64,000 nt of DNA from FEN-1219 sp036563665 (lineage in GTDB: Bacteria; Pseudomonadota; Gammaproteobacteria; Steroidobacterales; Rariloculaceae): positions 101,843-165,842 of the forward strand of contig DATCLY010000041.1 of NCBI GenBank assembly GCA_036563665.1, written 5' to 3'. The notes beneath the pieces are model-generated. The model did no database searches and was not told the origin of the DNA. It saw only the letters and a program-made list of their open reading frames with translations. Shown here piece after piece: positions 8,955-17,417 of the stretch. Each line of letters begins with the position of its first letter. Positions within the stretch are counted from its first letter, which is position 1. The translations under genes were made by a program, and so were the position numbers.

Positions 8955-10724
8955 ATGGCACCGCTCTTCCGCCTCGCCGGCCGCCCCGGGCGCTCCGCGC
9001 TCGCCGCGCTCGCGGCCGCCCTGGCGGCGTGCGACATGGCGTCGGTGGATCGGACGCTCGTGGCGCCGCCCGTGGAAGGCTGGCCCACGAACGGCGGCAA
9101 CTGGTACAACCAGCGTTACTCGCCGCTCACCGAGATCAACCGCGAGACGGTGCAGCGGCTCGAGCCCGTGTGGCGCGCGCGGCTCGACGGCTCGGGCACG
9201 GGCGCCGAGCACTCGGGCGAGGCGCAGCCCATCGTCGCCGACGGCGTGGTGTACGTGGCCACCGGCGCGAACGACGTGTTCGCCATCGACGTCGCCACGG
9301 GCGAGCGCCTCTGGAAGCACACGGCGAGCCTCGATCCCGAGCTCGACACCGTCTGCTGCGGCTGGACCAACCGCGGCGTGGCCGTGGGCGACGGCCGGGT
9401 GTACGTGGGCCAGCTCGACGGCAAGCTGCTCGCGCTCGACGCGAAGACCGGCGAGGTGCTGTGGTCCGTGCAGGCGGAGCGCTGGCAGGACGGCTTCAGC
9501 ATCACGAGCGCGCCGCTCTACTACGACGGCCTCGTGATCACCGGCTTCGCGGGCGGCGAGCGCGGCGTGCGCGGCCGCGTGAAGGCGTTCGCGGCCGCCA
9601 CCGGCGAGCCCGTGTGGACCTTCTATACCGTTCCCGGCCCGGGCGAGCCCGGCCACGAGACCTGGCCGCAGCACAACGAGCTCTGGCGGCACGGCGGCGG
9701 CACCGTGTGGCAGACGCCCGCCCTCGACCCCGAGCTCGGCATGATCTACTTCGGCACCGGCAACCCGGGGCCGGACTTCAACGGCGCCGTGCGGCCCGGC
9801 GACAACCTGTTCACCTCGTCCATCGTCGCGCTCGACGTCCGCACGGGCGAATATCGCTGGCACTTCCAGCAGGTGCATCACGACCTCTGGGACTACGACA
9901 GCGGCTCGCCCGTGGTGCTGTTCGACCTCGAGATCGACGGCGAGCTGCGCAAGGGCCTCGCGCAGCCGAGCAAGACGGGCTGGGTGTACATCCTCGACCG
10001 CACCAACGGCGAGCCGCTCATCGGCATCGAGGAGCGGCCGGTGCCGCAGGAGCCGCGCCAGGCCACGGCGCCCACGCAGCCGCACCCCGTCGGCGATCCG
10101 TTCGTCCCGCAGTACCTCGACGTCGCGCCCGAGGGCTACAAGCTCGTGAACGGCGGCCGCATCTTCACGCCGTACTGGACCGACTACGTGGTCGCGAAGC
10201 CCGGCATCCTCGGCGGGGCCAACTGGCCGCCCTCCTCGTACGACCCGGCCACCGGCTACCTCTACGTGTGCGCGGTCGACCGCGCGAGCGCGTTTCGCGC
10301 CTGGGAAATCACCGACGACCCGCCGCCGGCCGGAGAGGAGTACATCGGCGGCAACTTCGGCACCATCACGATGCCCGCGCTCGGCGTCTTCGCCGCGCTC
10401 GACATGCGCACCAACCGGCTCGTGTGGCAGCAGCATTGGGCGGACGCCTGCTACAGCGGGTCCGCCGCCACCGCGGGCGGCCTCGTGTTCGTCGGCCGCA
10501 ACGACGGCCGGCTCACGGCGCTCGACGCCGCCACGGGCGAGCTCAGGTGGGAGTTCCAGACGGGCGCCGGGATGAACTCGCCCGTGAGCATCTTCGGCCG
10601 CGCCGGCAGGCAGTACGTGGTCGCTTACTCCGCCGGCAACGTGTTCGCGGGCTCCGCGAAGGGCGACAGCGTGTGGCTGTTCGCGCTGGACGGCACGTAC
10701 GAGGAGGCGGCGCCGGCCCGCTGA
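8955..10724 (+). CDS. PQQ-dependent alcohol/sugar dehydrogenase, lipoprotein form without cytochrome domain
   Basis: 589 residues from the ATG at 8955 (GGGGGAAAC upstream). The N-terminus is a lipoprotein signal with lipobox LAAC, Cys26 becoming the lipidated residue. The rest is an eight-bladed quinoprotein: tryptophan-docking-like repeats (VYVATGANDVFAIDVATGE), the vicinal Cys134-Cys135 pair (CCGWTNRG) typical of methanol/ethanol dehydrogenases, the NPGPDFNG metal-ligand region and HHDLWDYDSGSP with the catalytic Asp313 and a second Asp315. It ends at the last blade and has no haem c domain, unlike the paralogue at 14.3 kb. It probably oxidises an alcohol or sugar at the outer face of the inner membrane or inner face of the outer membrane. 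Substrate unknown. Confidence 0.85.
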   Translation: MAPLFRLAGRPGRSALAALAAALAACDMASVDRTLVAPPVEGWPTNGGNWYNQRYSPLTEINRETVQRLEPVWRARLDGSGTGAEHSGEAQPIVADGVVYVATGANDVFAIDVATGERLWKHTASLDPELDTVCCGWTNRGVAVGDGRVYVGQLDGKLLALDAKTGEVLWSVQAERWQDGFSITSAPLYYDGLVITGFAGGERGVRGRVKAFAAATGEPVWTFYTVPGPGEPGHETWPQHNELWRHGGGTVWQTPALDPELGMIYFGTGNPGPDFNGAVRPGDNLFTSSIVALDVRTGEYRWHFQQVHHDLWDYDSGSPVVLFDLEIDGELRKGLAQPSKTGWVYILDRTNGEPLIGIEERPVPQEPRQATAPTQPHPVGDPFVPQYLDVAPEGYKLVNGGRIFTPYWTDYVVAKPGILGGANWPPSSYDPATGYLYVCAVDRASAFRAWEITDDPPPAGEEYIGGNFGTITMPALGVFAALDMRTNRLVWQQHWADACYSGSAATAGGLVFVGRNDGRLTALDAATGELRWEFQTGAGMNSPVSIFGRAGRQYVVAYSAGNVFAGSAKGDSVWLFALDGTYEEAAPAR

Positions 10725-10831
10725 GCGCGGCCGGTGCGGCCCGAGGCTCGAAGAGATGGCCGAGCACGAGAGGCCGTGCGCACGCACGGGAGACCGCCCG
10801 TGAGCATTGACCGCTCGCGTGCGCGGCACGC

Positions 10832-13800
10832 ATGACGGGCGCCTGGCTCGACGGCGCGCTCCTCTACGCGGCCGTCGCGGCCGCGGGCGGCTTCGTCGCC
10901 GGCCTGCTGCTCCAGCGCTACGTGCTCGGCCGGCGGGCAGCCAGGCCGCGGTCCGCGACGGGAGCCCCGCCCGCCGACCCCGCTCACGCGGATGCGGCTG
11001 CGCCCGCCGACGATCTCACCGCCCGCCTGCTGCCGCTCCGCCAGACGCTCGAGGCCTTCGGCGAGAGCAGCGCGCATCCGCGCGAGCTCGAGGATCGAGC
11101 CGAGTTCCAGCAGGCCGTGGCGCTGCTCGGCGACCCGCAGGTGCCGACCGACACCGTGCTCGAGTACGCGCTCGGCGCCAACTGGCCGCTGTCGTGCGCG
11201 GCGTTCGCCGCGCTCGGGGCGCGCACCGAGCATGCGCGCGTCGTGCCGGAGGTCGTCCCGCGCCTCAAGCAGCTCGGCAATTGGCCGCTCTACTTCGCGC
11301 TGCAATACCTCGCGGCGGCGCCCGAGCGCCCGCCGGTCGGCGCCGTCCTCGTCCGACCGAACTCGTACTGGCACGAGATGCCGCTCGTGCTGTCGTTCTT
11401 CGCGAGCTACTTCCGCAAGCGCGCGGAGCTGGGCGACACGGCGAGCTTCGGCGACGCCCTCGACGGTCCCGGCGCTGCGGACGCGGCCGACATCGAGCGC
11501 GTGCTCGCGGCGATCGAGCATCCGTCCGCCGACGCGTTGCTCGCGGAGCTCACGCGCTGGCAGGCGCGGCGCGTCGACCGCACGTACTTGACGACCATCG
11601 GCCGCTTCTGGGACGGCGCCGAGAACGACCTGCTGGTCGAGCACGAGGCGCTGCGCGAGCCGCTGCTCGCCGCGGAGGCGGCCGTCACGCACGACCCGCC
11701 CCGCTCCCTGCTCGTCGTCGGCGAGCCGCGCGTCGGCAAGACGTCGCTCGTCCGGCTGCTCGCGCGCAACCTCGCCGCCCGGGGATACGCCGTGTTCGAG
11801 GCGGGCGCCGCCGAGATCATGGCGGGTCAGACGTACTTCGGGCAGCTCGAGGAACGCATCCGCCGGCTGACGGCGGAGCTCGCGGCGGAGAAGCGCGTGC
11901 TGTGGTACGTGCCGAGCTTCTGGCAGATCGCCTCGAGCGGCAAGCATCAGGGCCAGAGCGCGAGCATCCTCGATCAGATCCTGCCCGCCATGACGGCGGG
12001 CAGGATCATCGTCATCGGCGAGTGCACGCCGGGCGCGCTCACGCGGCTGCTCGAGACGGGGCCCCTGCTGCGCAGCGCCGTGGACCTCGTTCGGCTGCAC
12101 GGGCTGTCCGCCTCCGAAGCCTCGCATGTCGCGCTCGACTTCGCCGGCCGGCTCGAGCGCGCGGGCAACATCACCGTGAGCGTGGACGCAGTGGCCGCGG
12201 CCATGCAGCTCGCGGCGCAATACCTCACCGGCGGTCAGCTCCCCGGCACCGTGCTCGATCTCGTGAAGCTCGCGGCGCACCGCACGCTCGCGAACGACGA
12301 GCCGTCGCTCACGCGGGACAGCGTGCTGGCGGCGCTGTCCCAGACCACCGGGCTGCCGCAGGCCATCCTCGACGACCGCGAGCGCACCGATCTCGCCCGC
12401 GTGCGCGAGTTCTTCACGGCCCGCGTGATGGGTCAGCGGGAAGCGGTGGACGCGGTCGTGGAACGCATCGCGATGCTCAAGGCCGGCCTCACGGACCCCG
12501 GCCGCCCCATCGGCGTGTTCCTGTTCGCGGGGCCCACGGGCACCGGCAAGACGGAGCTCGCGAAGGCGCTCGCAGAGTATCTGTTCGGCAGCAGCGAGCG
12601 GCTGGTGCGCCTCGACATGAGCGAGTTCCAGCTTCCCGAGTCCACGCGGCTGATCGTCGGTGCGCCGGACGAGGCGGACGTGCAGTCGCTCGCGCACCGC
12701 GTGCGCAAGCAGCCCTTCTCCGTGGTGCTGCTGGACGAGCTCGAGAAGGCGCACCCGCGCGTGTGGGACCTGTTCCTGCAAGTGTTCGACGACGGGCGGC
12801 TCACGGATGCGGCGGGGCGCACGGCCGACTTCCGCCACACCTTCATCATCCTCACGTCCAACCTCGGCGCCACCGAGCACGAGAGCGCGGCGCTGGGATT
12901 CGCGCCGGGCGACGCCGTCTTCTCGCACACGCAGGTGCTGCGCGCCGTGGGCCGCAGCTTCCGCCCGGAGTTCGTGAACCGGCTCGACAAGGTGATCGTG
13001 TTCCGGCCGCTCACGCGCGACGTCATGCGGGGCATCCTGCGCAAGGAGCTCAAGCGCGTGCTCGAGCGGCGGGGGCTGCGCAACCGCGAGTGGGCCGTGG
13101 AGTGGGAGTCGTCCGCGCTCGAGTTCCTGCTCGACAAGGGCTTCAGCGCCTCGCTCGGGGCACGACCGCTCAAGCGCGCCATCGACGAGCATCTGCTCGC
13201 GCCGCTCGCGGCCACGATGGTGGAGCACCGCGTGCCGAGCGGCGACCAGTTCCTGTTCGTGCGCAGCGACGGCCGCCGCATCCAGGTCGAGTTCGTGGAT
13301 CCGGACGAGCGCGAGGCGGGCGAGCTGCCGCTCGAGGCGCCCGAGGGCACGGCGAAGCCGGGGCTGCCGGCCGTGATCCTCGGCGCGGACGGCTCCGAGC
13401 GCGAGCGCGCGCTGCTCGAGGCCGCCGGGGCCGCCGTCCGTGCGGCGCTCGAAGGCGAGCGCTGGCAGGCGCTGCACGCGGCGCTCACCGCGGAGATGGC
13501 CGCGCCCGGCTTCTGGGAGCGTGCCGAGCGCCACCGCGTGCTCGCCCGCTTTGCCCTGCTCGACCGCGTGAAGGCGGCGGCGCAGACGGCGCACTCGCTG
13601 CTCGAGCGCTATGCGCGCGGCGTCAAGGGGCAGCCCGGCCGCTACTCGCGGGACCTCGCGCGGCGGCTCGCGTTGCAGCTCCACCTGCTCGAGGCCGGCA
13701 TCGCGGACGCGCTCGAGGACCGGCCGGTCGAGATCGTGGCGGCCGTCGAGCTCGCCGTCGGCCGCGGCACGGACGCGGCCGACGGGCGCGAATGGTGCCG

Positions 13801-14248
13801 ACGGATCGCAGGCATGTATTGCGCGTGGGCGGAGCGGCGCCACATGCAGCTCGAGCGCGTGCAAGCGGCGGGCCTCGGGGCGCCGCTGCTCGTGATCGCG
13901 GGCTTCGGCGCGCACGCCGTGATGGAGCAGGAGGCGGGCCTGCACGTGCTCGAGGCCGAAGCGCCGTCGCGTCCGGGTGGGCTCGCCGTGCGCACGGTGG
14001 CCCGCGTGCGCGTGGCGCCGACGCCGTACGGGCCGCCCGAGCGGCGGCTCGACGCGGCGGCGCTCGTGCAGGCGCTCGCCGCGCGGCCCGCGAGCGCCGC
14101 CGTCGTGCGGCGCTATCGCTTCGAGCCGTCGCCGCTCGTGCGGGACGCGCGCCGGGGATGGCGCGTGGGCCGTGCGCAGGACGTCATGGCCGGCCACTTC
14201 GATCTGTTCGCGGCCGTGGAGCCGTCGGCCGCGGCCTCGCCGTCGTGA
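10832..14248 (+). CDS. Membrane-anchored Clp-like AAA+ ATPase with degenerate first module
   Basis: 1138 residues. One N-terminal membrane helix (about 5-28) is followed by a helical domain not known to me (about 50-270). AAA module 1 has Walker A GEPRVGKTS (297-305), but its Walker B position, which is hhhhDE in Clp proteins, reads VLWYVPSF (Pro361-Ser362), so it probably cannot hydrolyse ATP. Module 2 is complete: Walker A GPTGTGKTE (567-575), Walker B VVLLDE (Asp635-Glu636), sensor-1 ILTSNLGA and sensor-2 GARPLKR (776-782). A loop with LGF (688-690) matches the place of the ClpA/ClpC IGL/VGF loop that docks ClpP. The ClpB middle coiled coil is absent. The last 300 residues match nothing I know. 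Sits between two PQQ dehydrogenase genes. Likely an unfoldase or remodelling factor at the inner membrane. Confidence 0.75.
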   Translation: MTGAWLDGALLYAAVAAAGGFVAGLLLQRYVLGRRAARPRSATGAPPADPAHADAAAPADDLTARLLPLRQTLEAFGESSAHPRELEDRAEFQQAVALLGDPQVPTDTVLEYALGANWPLSCAAFAALGARTEHARVVPEVVPRLKQLGNWPLYFALQYLAAAPERPPVGAVLVRPNSYWHEMPLVLSFFASYFRKRAELGDTASFGDALDGPGAADAADIERVLAAIEHPSADALLAELTRWQARRVDRTYLTTIGRFWDGAENDLLVEHEALREPLLAAEAAVTHDPPRSLLVVGEPRVGKTSLVRLLARNLAARGYAVFEAGAAEIMAGQTYFGQLEERIRRLTAELAAEKRVLWYVPSFWQIASSGKHQGQSASILDQILPAMTAGRIIVIGECTPGALTRLLETGPLLRSAVDLVRLHGLSASEASHVALDFAGRLERAGNITVSVDAVAAAMQLAAQYLTGGQLPGTVLDLVKLAAHRTLANDEPSLTRDSVLAALSQTTGLPQAILDDRERTDLARVREFFTARVMGQREAVDAVVERIAMLKAGLTDPGRPIGVFLFAGPTGTGKTELAKALAEYLFGSSERLVRLDMSEFQLPESTRLIVGAPDEADVQSLAHRVRKQPFSVVLLDELEKAHPRVWDLFLQVFDDGRLTDAAGRTADFRHTFIILTSNLGATEHESAALGFAPGDAVFSHTQVLRAVGRSFRPEFVNRLDKVIVFRPLTRDVMRGILRKELKRVLERRGLRNREWAVEWESSALEFLLDKGFSASLGARPLKRAIDEHLLAPLAATMVEHRVPSGDQFLFVRSDGRRIQVEFVDPDEREAGELPLEAPEGTAKPGLPAVILGADGSERERALLEAAGAAVRAALEGERWQALHAALTAEMAAPGFWERAERHRVLARFALLDRVKAAAQTAHSLLERYARGVKGQPGRYSRDLARRLALQLHLLEAGIADALEDRPVEIVAAVELAVGRGTDAADGREWCRRIAGMYCAWAERRHMQLERVQAAGLGAPLLVIAGFGAHAVMEQEAGLHVLEAEAPSRPGGLAVRTVARVRVAPTPYGPPERRLDAAALVQALAARPASAAVVRRYRFEPSPLVRDARRGWRVGRAQDVMAGHFDLFAAVEPSAAASPS

Positions 14249-14315
14249 GCCGCCGCTGGCAGGAGCCCGCGGCCTCCGGTAAAAAGGGCGCTGCCATCGG
14301 CCGGGGGGCGGTTAC

Positions 14316-16367
14316 ATGAGCTCGTTTCGCATCGCCTGCGTCGCCATCGCTGCCGCCGCGTGCGTCGCGGCCGGCGCGCACGCGCAGACCATTCGCCCAG
14401 CGCCCGCGTTCCGCGGCAACGACCTCGTCGCGCCGCCCACCGACGGCTGGCCCACGAACGGCGGCAACTGGTACAACCAGCGCTACTCGCCGCTCACGCA
14501 GATCGATCGCAGCAACGTGGCCCGCCTCAAAGGCGTGTGGCGCACGCATCTCAAAGGGTCGGGGGTCGGCCCGCAGTACTCGGGCGAGGCGCAACCCATC
14601 GTCTACGACGGCGTGATCTACATCGTCACGGGCGCCGACGACGTGTTCGCGCTGTCCGTCGAGACCGGCGAGATCCTGTGGGAGTATCGCGCGAACCTCG
14701 ATCCCGCCAACAACGCCGTGTGCTGCGGATGGACCAGCCGCGGCGTGGGGCTCGGCGACGGCAAGGTGTACGTCGGTCAGCTCGACGGCAAGCTCGTGGC
14801 GCTCGACCAGCGCACGGGCGAAGTCGTGTGGTCCGTGCAGGCCGAGCGCTGGCAGGAGGGCTACACCATCACGAGCGCGCCGCTCTACTACGACGGCCTC
14901 GTGATCACCGGCTTCGCGGGCGGCGAGCGCGGCATCCGCGGCCGCGTGAAGGCCTACGACGCCGACGACGGCGAGCTCGTGTGGACCTTCTACACGATCC
15001 CGGGCCCCGGGGAATTCGGCCACGACACCTGGCCGCAGGACAACGACGTCTGGATGGACGGCGGCGCGCCCGTGTGGCAAACGCCCGCTGTCGATCCCGA
15101 GCTCGGGCTGCTGTACTTCGCCACCGGCAATCCGGGCCCCGACTACAACGGCTCCGTGCGCGCGGGCGACAACCTGTTCTCCGCGTCGATCCTGGCGCTC
15201 GACGTGCGCACCGGCGAATACCGCTGGCACTTCCAGCAGGTGCACCACGACATCTGGGACTTCGACAGCCCCTCGCCCGTGATCCTGTTCGACCTCGAGA
15301 TCGACGGCGAGCTGCGCAAGGGCCTCGCGCAGGCGGGCAAGACCGGCTGGGTGTACATCCTCGATCGCGTGACGGGCGAGCCTTTGATCGGCATCGAGGA
15401 GCGGCCCGTGCCGCAGGAGCCGCGCCAGGCCACGGCGCCCACTCAGCCGCATCCGATCGGCGATGCGTTCGTGCCGCAGTACATCCCGATTCCGCCGGAG
15501 GGCACGAAGCTCGTGAACCAGGGACGGATCTTCACGCCGTACTGGACGGAGCCCGTGCTCGCGAAGCCCGGCCCGCCGGGCGGCGCCAACTGGCCGCCGA
15601 GCTCCTACGATCCCACCACCGGCTACACATACGTCTGCGCGGCGGACCGCATCTGGTCGTTCTACGCGGAGGAGATCACGGACGAGCGGCCGCCCGAGGG
15701 TGCCACGTACATCGCGGGCGGCATCGGCGGCTTCCACATGCGCTCGTTCGGCGTGTTCGCGGCGCTCGACATGCGCACCAACCGGCTCGTGTGGCAGCAG
15801 CACTGGCCGGAGCCGTGCTACAGCGGCTCCATCGTCACGGCCGGCGGTCTCGTGTTCGTGGGCCGCAGCGACGGCCGGCTCACCGCCCTCGACGCGCGCG
15901 ACGGCATGAAGCTCTGGGAGTTCCAGACCGGCGCCGGCATGAACGCGCCCGTGAGCACGTTCGAGCACGAAGGCAATCAGTACGTGGTGACCTATTCCGC
16001 CGGCAACCTGTTCGCGGGCTCGCCCCGGGGCGACAGCGTGTGGCTGTTCGGTCTCGACGGCACGCTCGATCCCGTGCCGCCGGCGGGCGCGGTCATGAGC
16101 TTCGCGCCGGGGGCGAGCGGCCCGCCGGATCCCGCGAACGGCAGAACCGTGTTCGACAACGCGTGCCGATTCTGCCACGGCGAGCGCGGCGAAGGCGGCC
16201 ACGGCGGCGGGCCGTCGCTCGCGAACGCGCGCGACGGCGCGGCGGTGCTGCAGATCGTGAGCGAGGGCAGGAACGCGATGCCGGCGTTCAACGGCACGCT
16301 GACGCCGCAGCAGATCCGCGACGTCGCCGCGTACGTGACGGAGACGCTGGCGCAAGGCTCCCCGTAG
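14316..16367 (+). CDS. PQQ-dependent alcohol/sugar dehydrogenase with C-terminal cytochrome c domain (quinohaemoprotein)
   Basis: 683 residues with a cleavable signal peptide (CVAIAAAACVAAGAHA). The quinoprotein propeller carries the vicinal Cys136-Cys137, NPGPDYNG, and HHDIWDFDSPSP with Asp315 and Asp317. A haem c domain follows (about 600-683) with CRFCH at 617-621 and a downstream Met in GRNAMPAF as likely sixth ligand. The enzyme would oxidise its substrate in the periplasm and pass electrons from PQQ to its own haem. Long stretches are nearly identical to the dehydrogenase at 9-10.7 kb, so the two are tandem paralogues separated by the AAA+ gene. No PQQ synthesis gene is in the window. 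It ends at a pair of palindromic repeats before convergent genes. Confidence 0.9.
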   Translation: MSSFRIACVAIAAAACVAAGAHAQTIRPAPAFRGNDLVAPPTDGWPTNGGNWYNQRYSPLTQIDRSNVARLKGVWRTHLKGSGVGPQYSGEAQPIVYDGVIYIVTGADDVFALSVETGEILWEYRANLDPANNAVCCGWTSRGVGLGDGKVYVGQLDGKLVALDQRTGEVVWSVQAERWQEGYTITSAPLYYDGLVITGFAGGERGIRGRVKAYDADDGELVWTFYTIPGPGEFGHDTWPQDNDVWMDGGAPVWQTPAVDPELGLLYFATGNPGPDYNGSVRAGDNLFSASILALDVRTGEYRWHFQQVHHDIWDFDSPSPVILFDLEIDGELRKGLAQAGKTGWVYILDRVTGEPLIGIEERPVPQEPRQATAPTQPHPIGDAFVPQYIPIPPEGTKLVNQGRIFTPYWTEPVLAKPGPPGGANWPPSSYDPTTGYTYVCAADRIWSFYAEEITDERPPEGATYIAGGIGGFHMRSFGVFAALDMRTNRLVWQQHWPEPCYSGSIVTAGGLVFVGRSDGRLTALDARDGMKLWEFQTGAGMNAPVSTFEHEGNQYVVTYSAGNLFAGSPRGDSVWLFGLDGTLDPVPPAGAVMSFAPGASGPPDPANGRTVFDNACRFCHGERGEGGHGGGPSLANARDGAAVLQIVSEGRNAMPAFNGTLTPQQIRDVAAYVTETLAQGSP

Positions 16368-16380
16368 AAGCGAACAAACC

Positions 16381-16453
16381 GTCGCGGCTGGAAAGCCGCT
16401 CCCACAGGCTCCGTTCGACGGCCGGGTGGAAGCGGCTTTCCAGCCGCGATCTC
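16381..16453. repeat. REP-like inverted pair between convergent genes
   Basis: A reversed unit (16381-16410) and a plus-oriented unit (16424-16453), each with the hairpin GCGGCTTTCCAGCCGC or its complement, lie between the convergent quinohaemoprotein and DUF6644 genes. Position suits a transcription-stop or RNA-stabilising role. Confidence 0.8.
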
Positions 16454-16458
16454 TTCTC

Positions 16459-16944
16459 TCACCAGTAGCCGATCATGCGTCCGGCCGCGACGGCCGTGAG
16501 CCAGCTCGCGAGCGACACGCCGCCCGCCGCCGCGAGCTGCGCGCGCTCGCCGGCGCTGAGCGCCCGAGCGTGCCGCGCGCGCCACGCGGGCAGCGCATTC
16601 AGCACCGCGAAGTTCGCGAGCCCGAGCCCGATGGCGGGAAACTTGATCAACAGGAAAGGATTGCCGATGTACTCGGTGGCGTTGGTCGTGATCATGCACA
16701 CGCCGCTCGCCACCGCCACGCAGAAGCCGATCACGGCGAGCGGCATCGTCGGCTTCTCGAGCGCCGCGAGCGGCACGCGGCGCCACGCGCCGAGCAGGCG
16801 CAGATCCAGCACGAGCAGCGAGCCGAACAGGGTCGCGACGCCCAGGATGTGCGTCAGATTGAGGACGCCGTAGCTCCAGACCCCGGCGCTCCGCATGGCC
16901 CGGCCCAAGGCCGAGGCCTCGAGCCAGGCCAGCAGCCCGTCCAA
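16459..16944 (-). CDS. Small integral membrane protein, DUF6644-like
   Basis: 161 residues with four to five hydrophobic segments. The pattern WLEASALGRAMRSAGVWSYG, then NLTHILGVATLFGSLLVLDLRLLG and ANFAVLNALPAW resembles the DUF6644 family of small membrane proteins with a conserved His after the first helix. Function unknown. It lies 25 bases downstream of the DUF6152 gene on the same strand, and I believe such pairs recur in other genomes, so the two probably act together at the inner membrane. Confidence 0.6.
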   Translation of the reverse strand: MDGLLAWLEASALGRAMRSAGVWSYGVLNLTHILGVATLFGSLLVLDLRLLGAWRRVPLAALEKPTMPLAVIGFCVAVASGVCMITTNATEYIGNPFLLIKFPAIGLGLANFAVLNALPAWRARHARALSAGERAQLAAAGGVSLASWLTAVAAGRMIGYW

Positions 16945-16969
16945 ACCGCGTCCCGAGACGTCTCAGCGG

Positions 16970-17344
16970 CTAGGAGATGCGGTCCGGGTAGACGTCGTAG
17001 TTCTTGCCGTTGTAGGTGACGCGCTCCGTCTTCACCTCGAAGCGCTGCGGGTCGCGGTTGCGGTGACCGCTGATCGTGACCTCCGCGCCCATCGGGATCA
17101 CGCCGGCCTTGAGCCCGGCGCGCTCCGTGCGGGCGGGCGGCGCGAGCGTGAGGTCCCACACCTGGCCGTTCTCGTCGATGATCTGCATCGTGGCGTGCGG
17201 GCCCGCCAGGCTCACGTCGCGGTGGAGCTTGCCGGTGAGCTCGAATTGCTCCTCGCCCTGCCCCGCCCACCCGTGGTGGGCCGATGCCTGGAACGCGGCG
17301 AGCGACAGCGCGGCGGCGCCGAGGAACAGAGAGAACCGTTTCAT
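16970..17344 (-). CDS. DUF6152 family periplasmic protein
   Basis: 124 residues from the ATG at 17344, which has AGAGGAG 8 bases upstream; a longer frame begins 21 bases earlier without support. A signal peptide (FLGAAALSLAAFQASA) is followed immediately by the family hallmark AHHGW at the mature N-terminus, then a small beta-rich domain with LTGKLHRDVSLAGPHATM and a C-terminal VTYNGKNYDVYPDR. Proteins of this type are small, exported and of unknown function; the N-terminal His-His could bind a metal. First gene of a two-gene operon with the DUF6644-like membrane protein. Confidence 0.7.
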   Translation of the reverse strand: MKRFSLFLGAAALSLAAFQASAHHGWAGQGEEQFELTGKLHRDVSLAGPHATMQIIDENGQVWDLTLAPPARTERAGLKAGVIPMGAEVTISGHRNRDPQRFEVKTERVTYNGKNYDVYPDRIS

Positions 17345-17417
17345 GGCCGACTCCTCTCGTTGCATTGCCTGCCGTGACCGTCCAACGATACCACAGGCCC
17401 TCCCGCCTCTCAGCGGC

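Noticed and set aside
10625..14197. 1190-codon open frame on the minus strand opposite the AAA+ gene
   Set aside because: Arg/Ala/Gly-rich low-complexity translation without domains; a shadow caused by high GC third positions of the plus-strand gene, which has clear Walker motifs.
14184..16355. 723-codon minus-strand frame opposite the quinohaemoprotein gene
   Set aside because: No signal or domain pattern; the plus strand encodes a clear quinoprotein with CxxCH.
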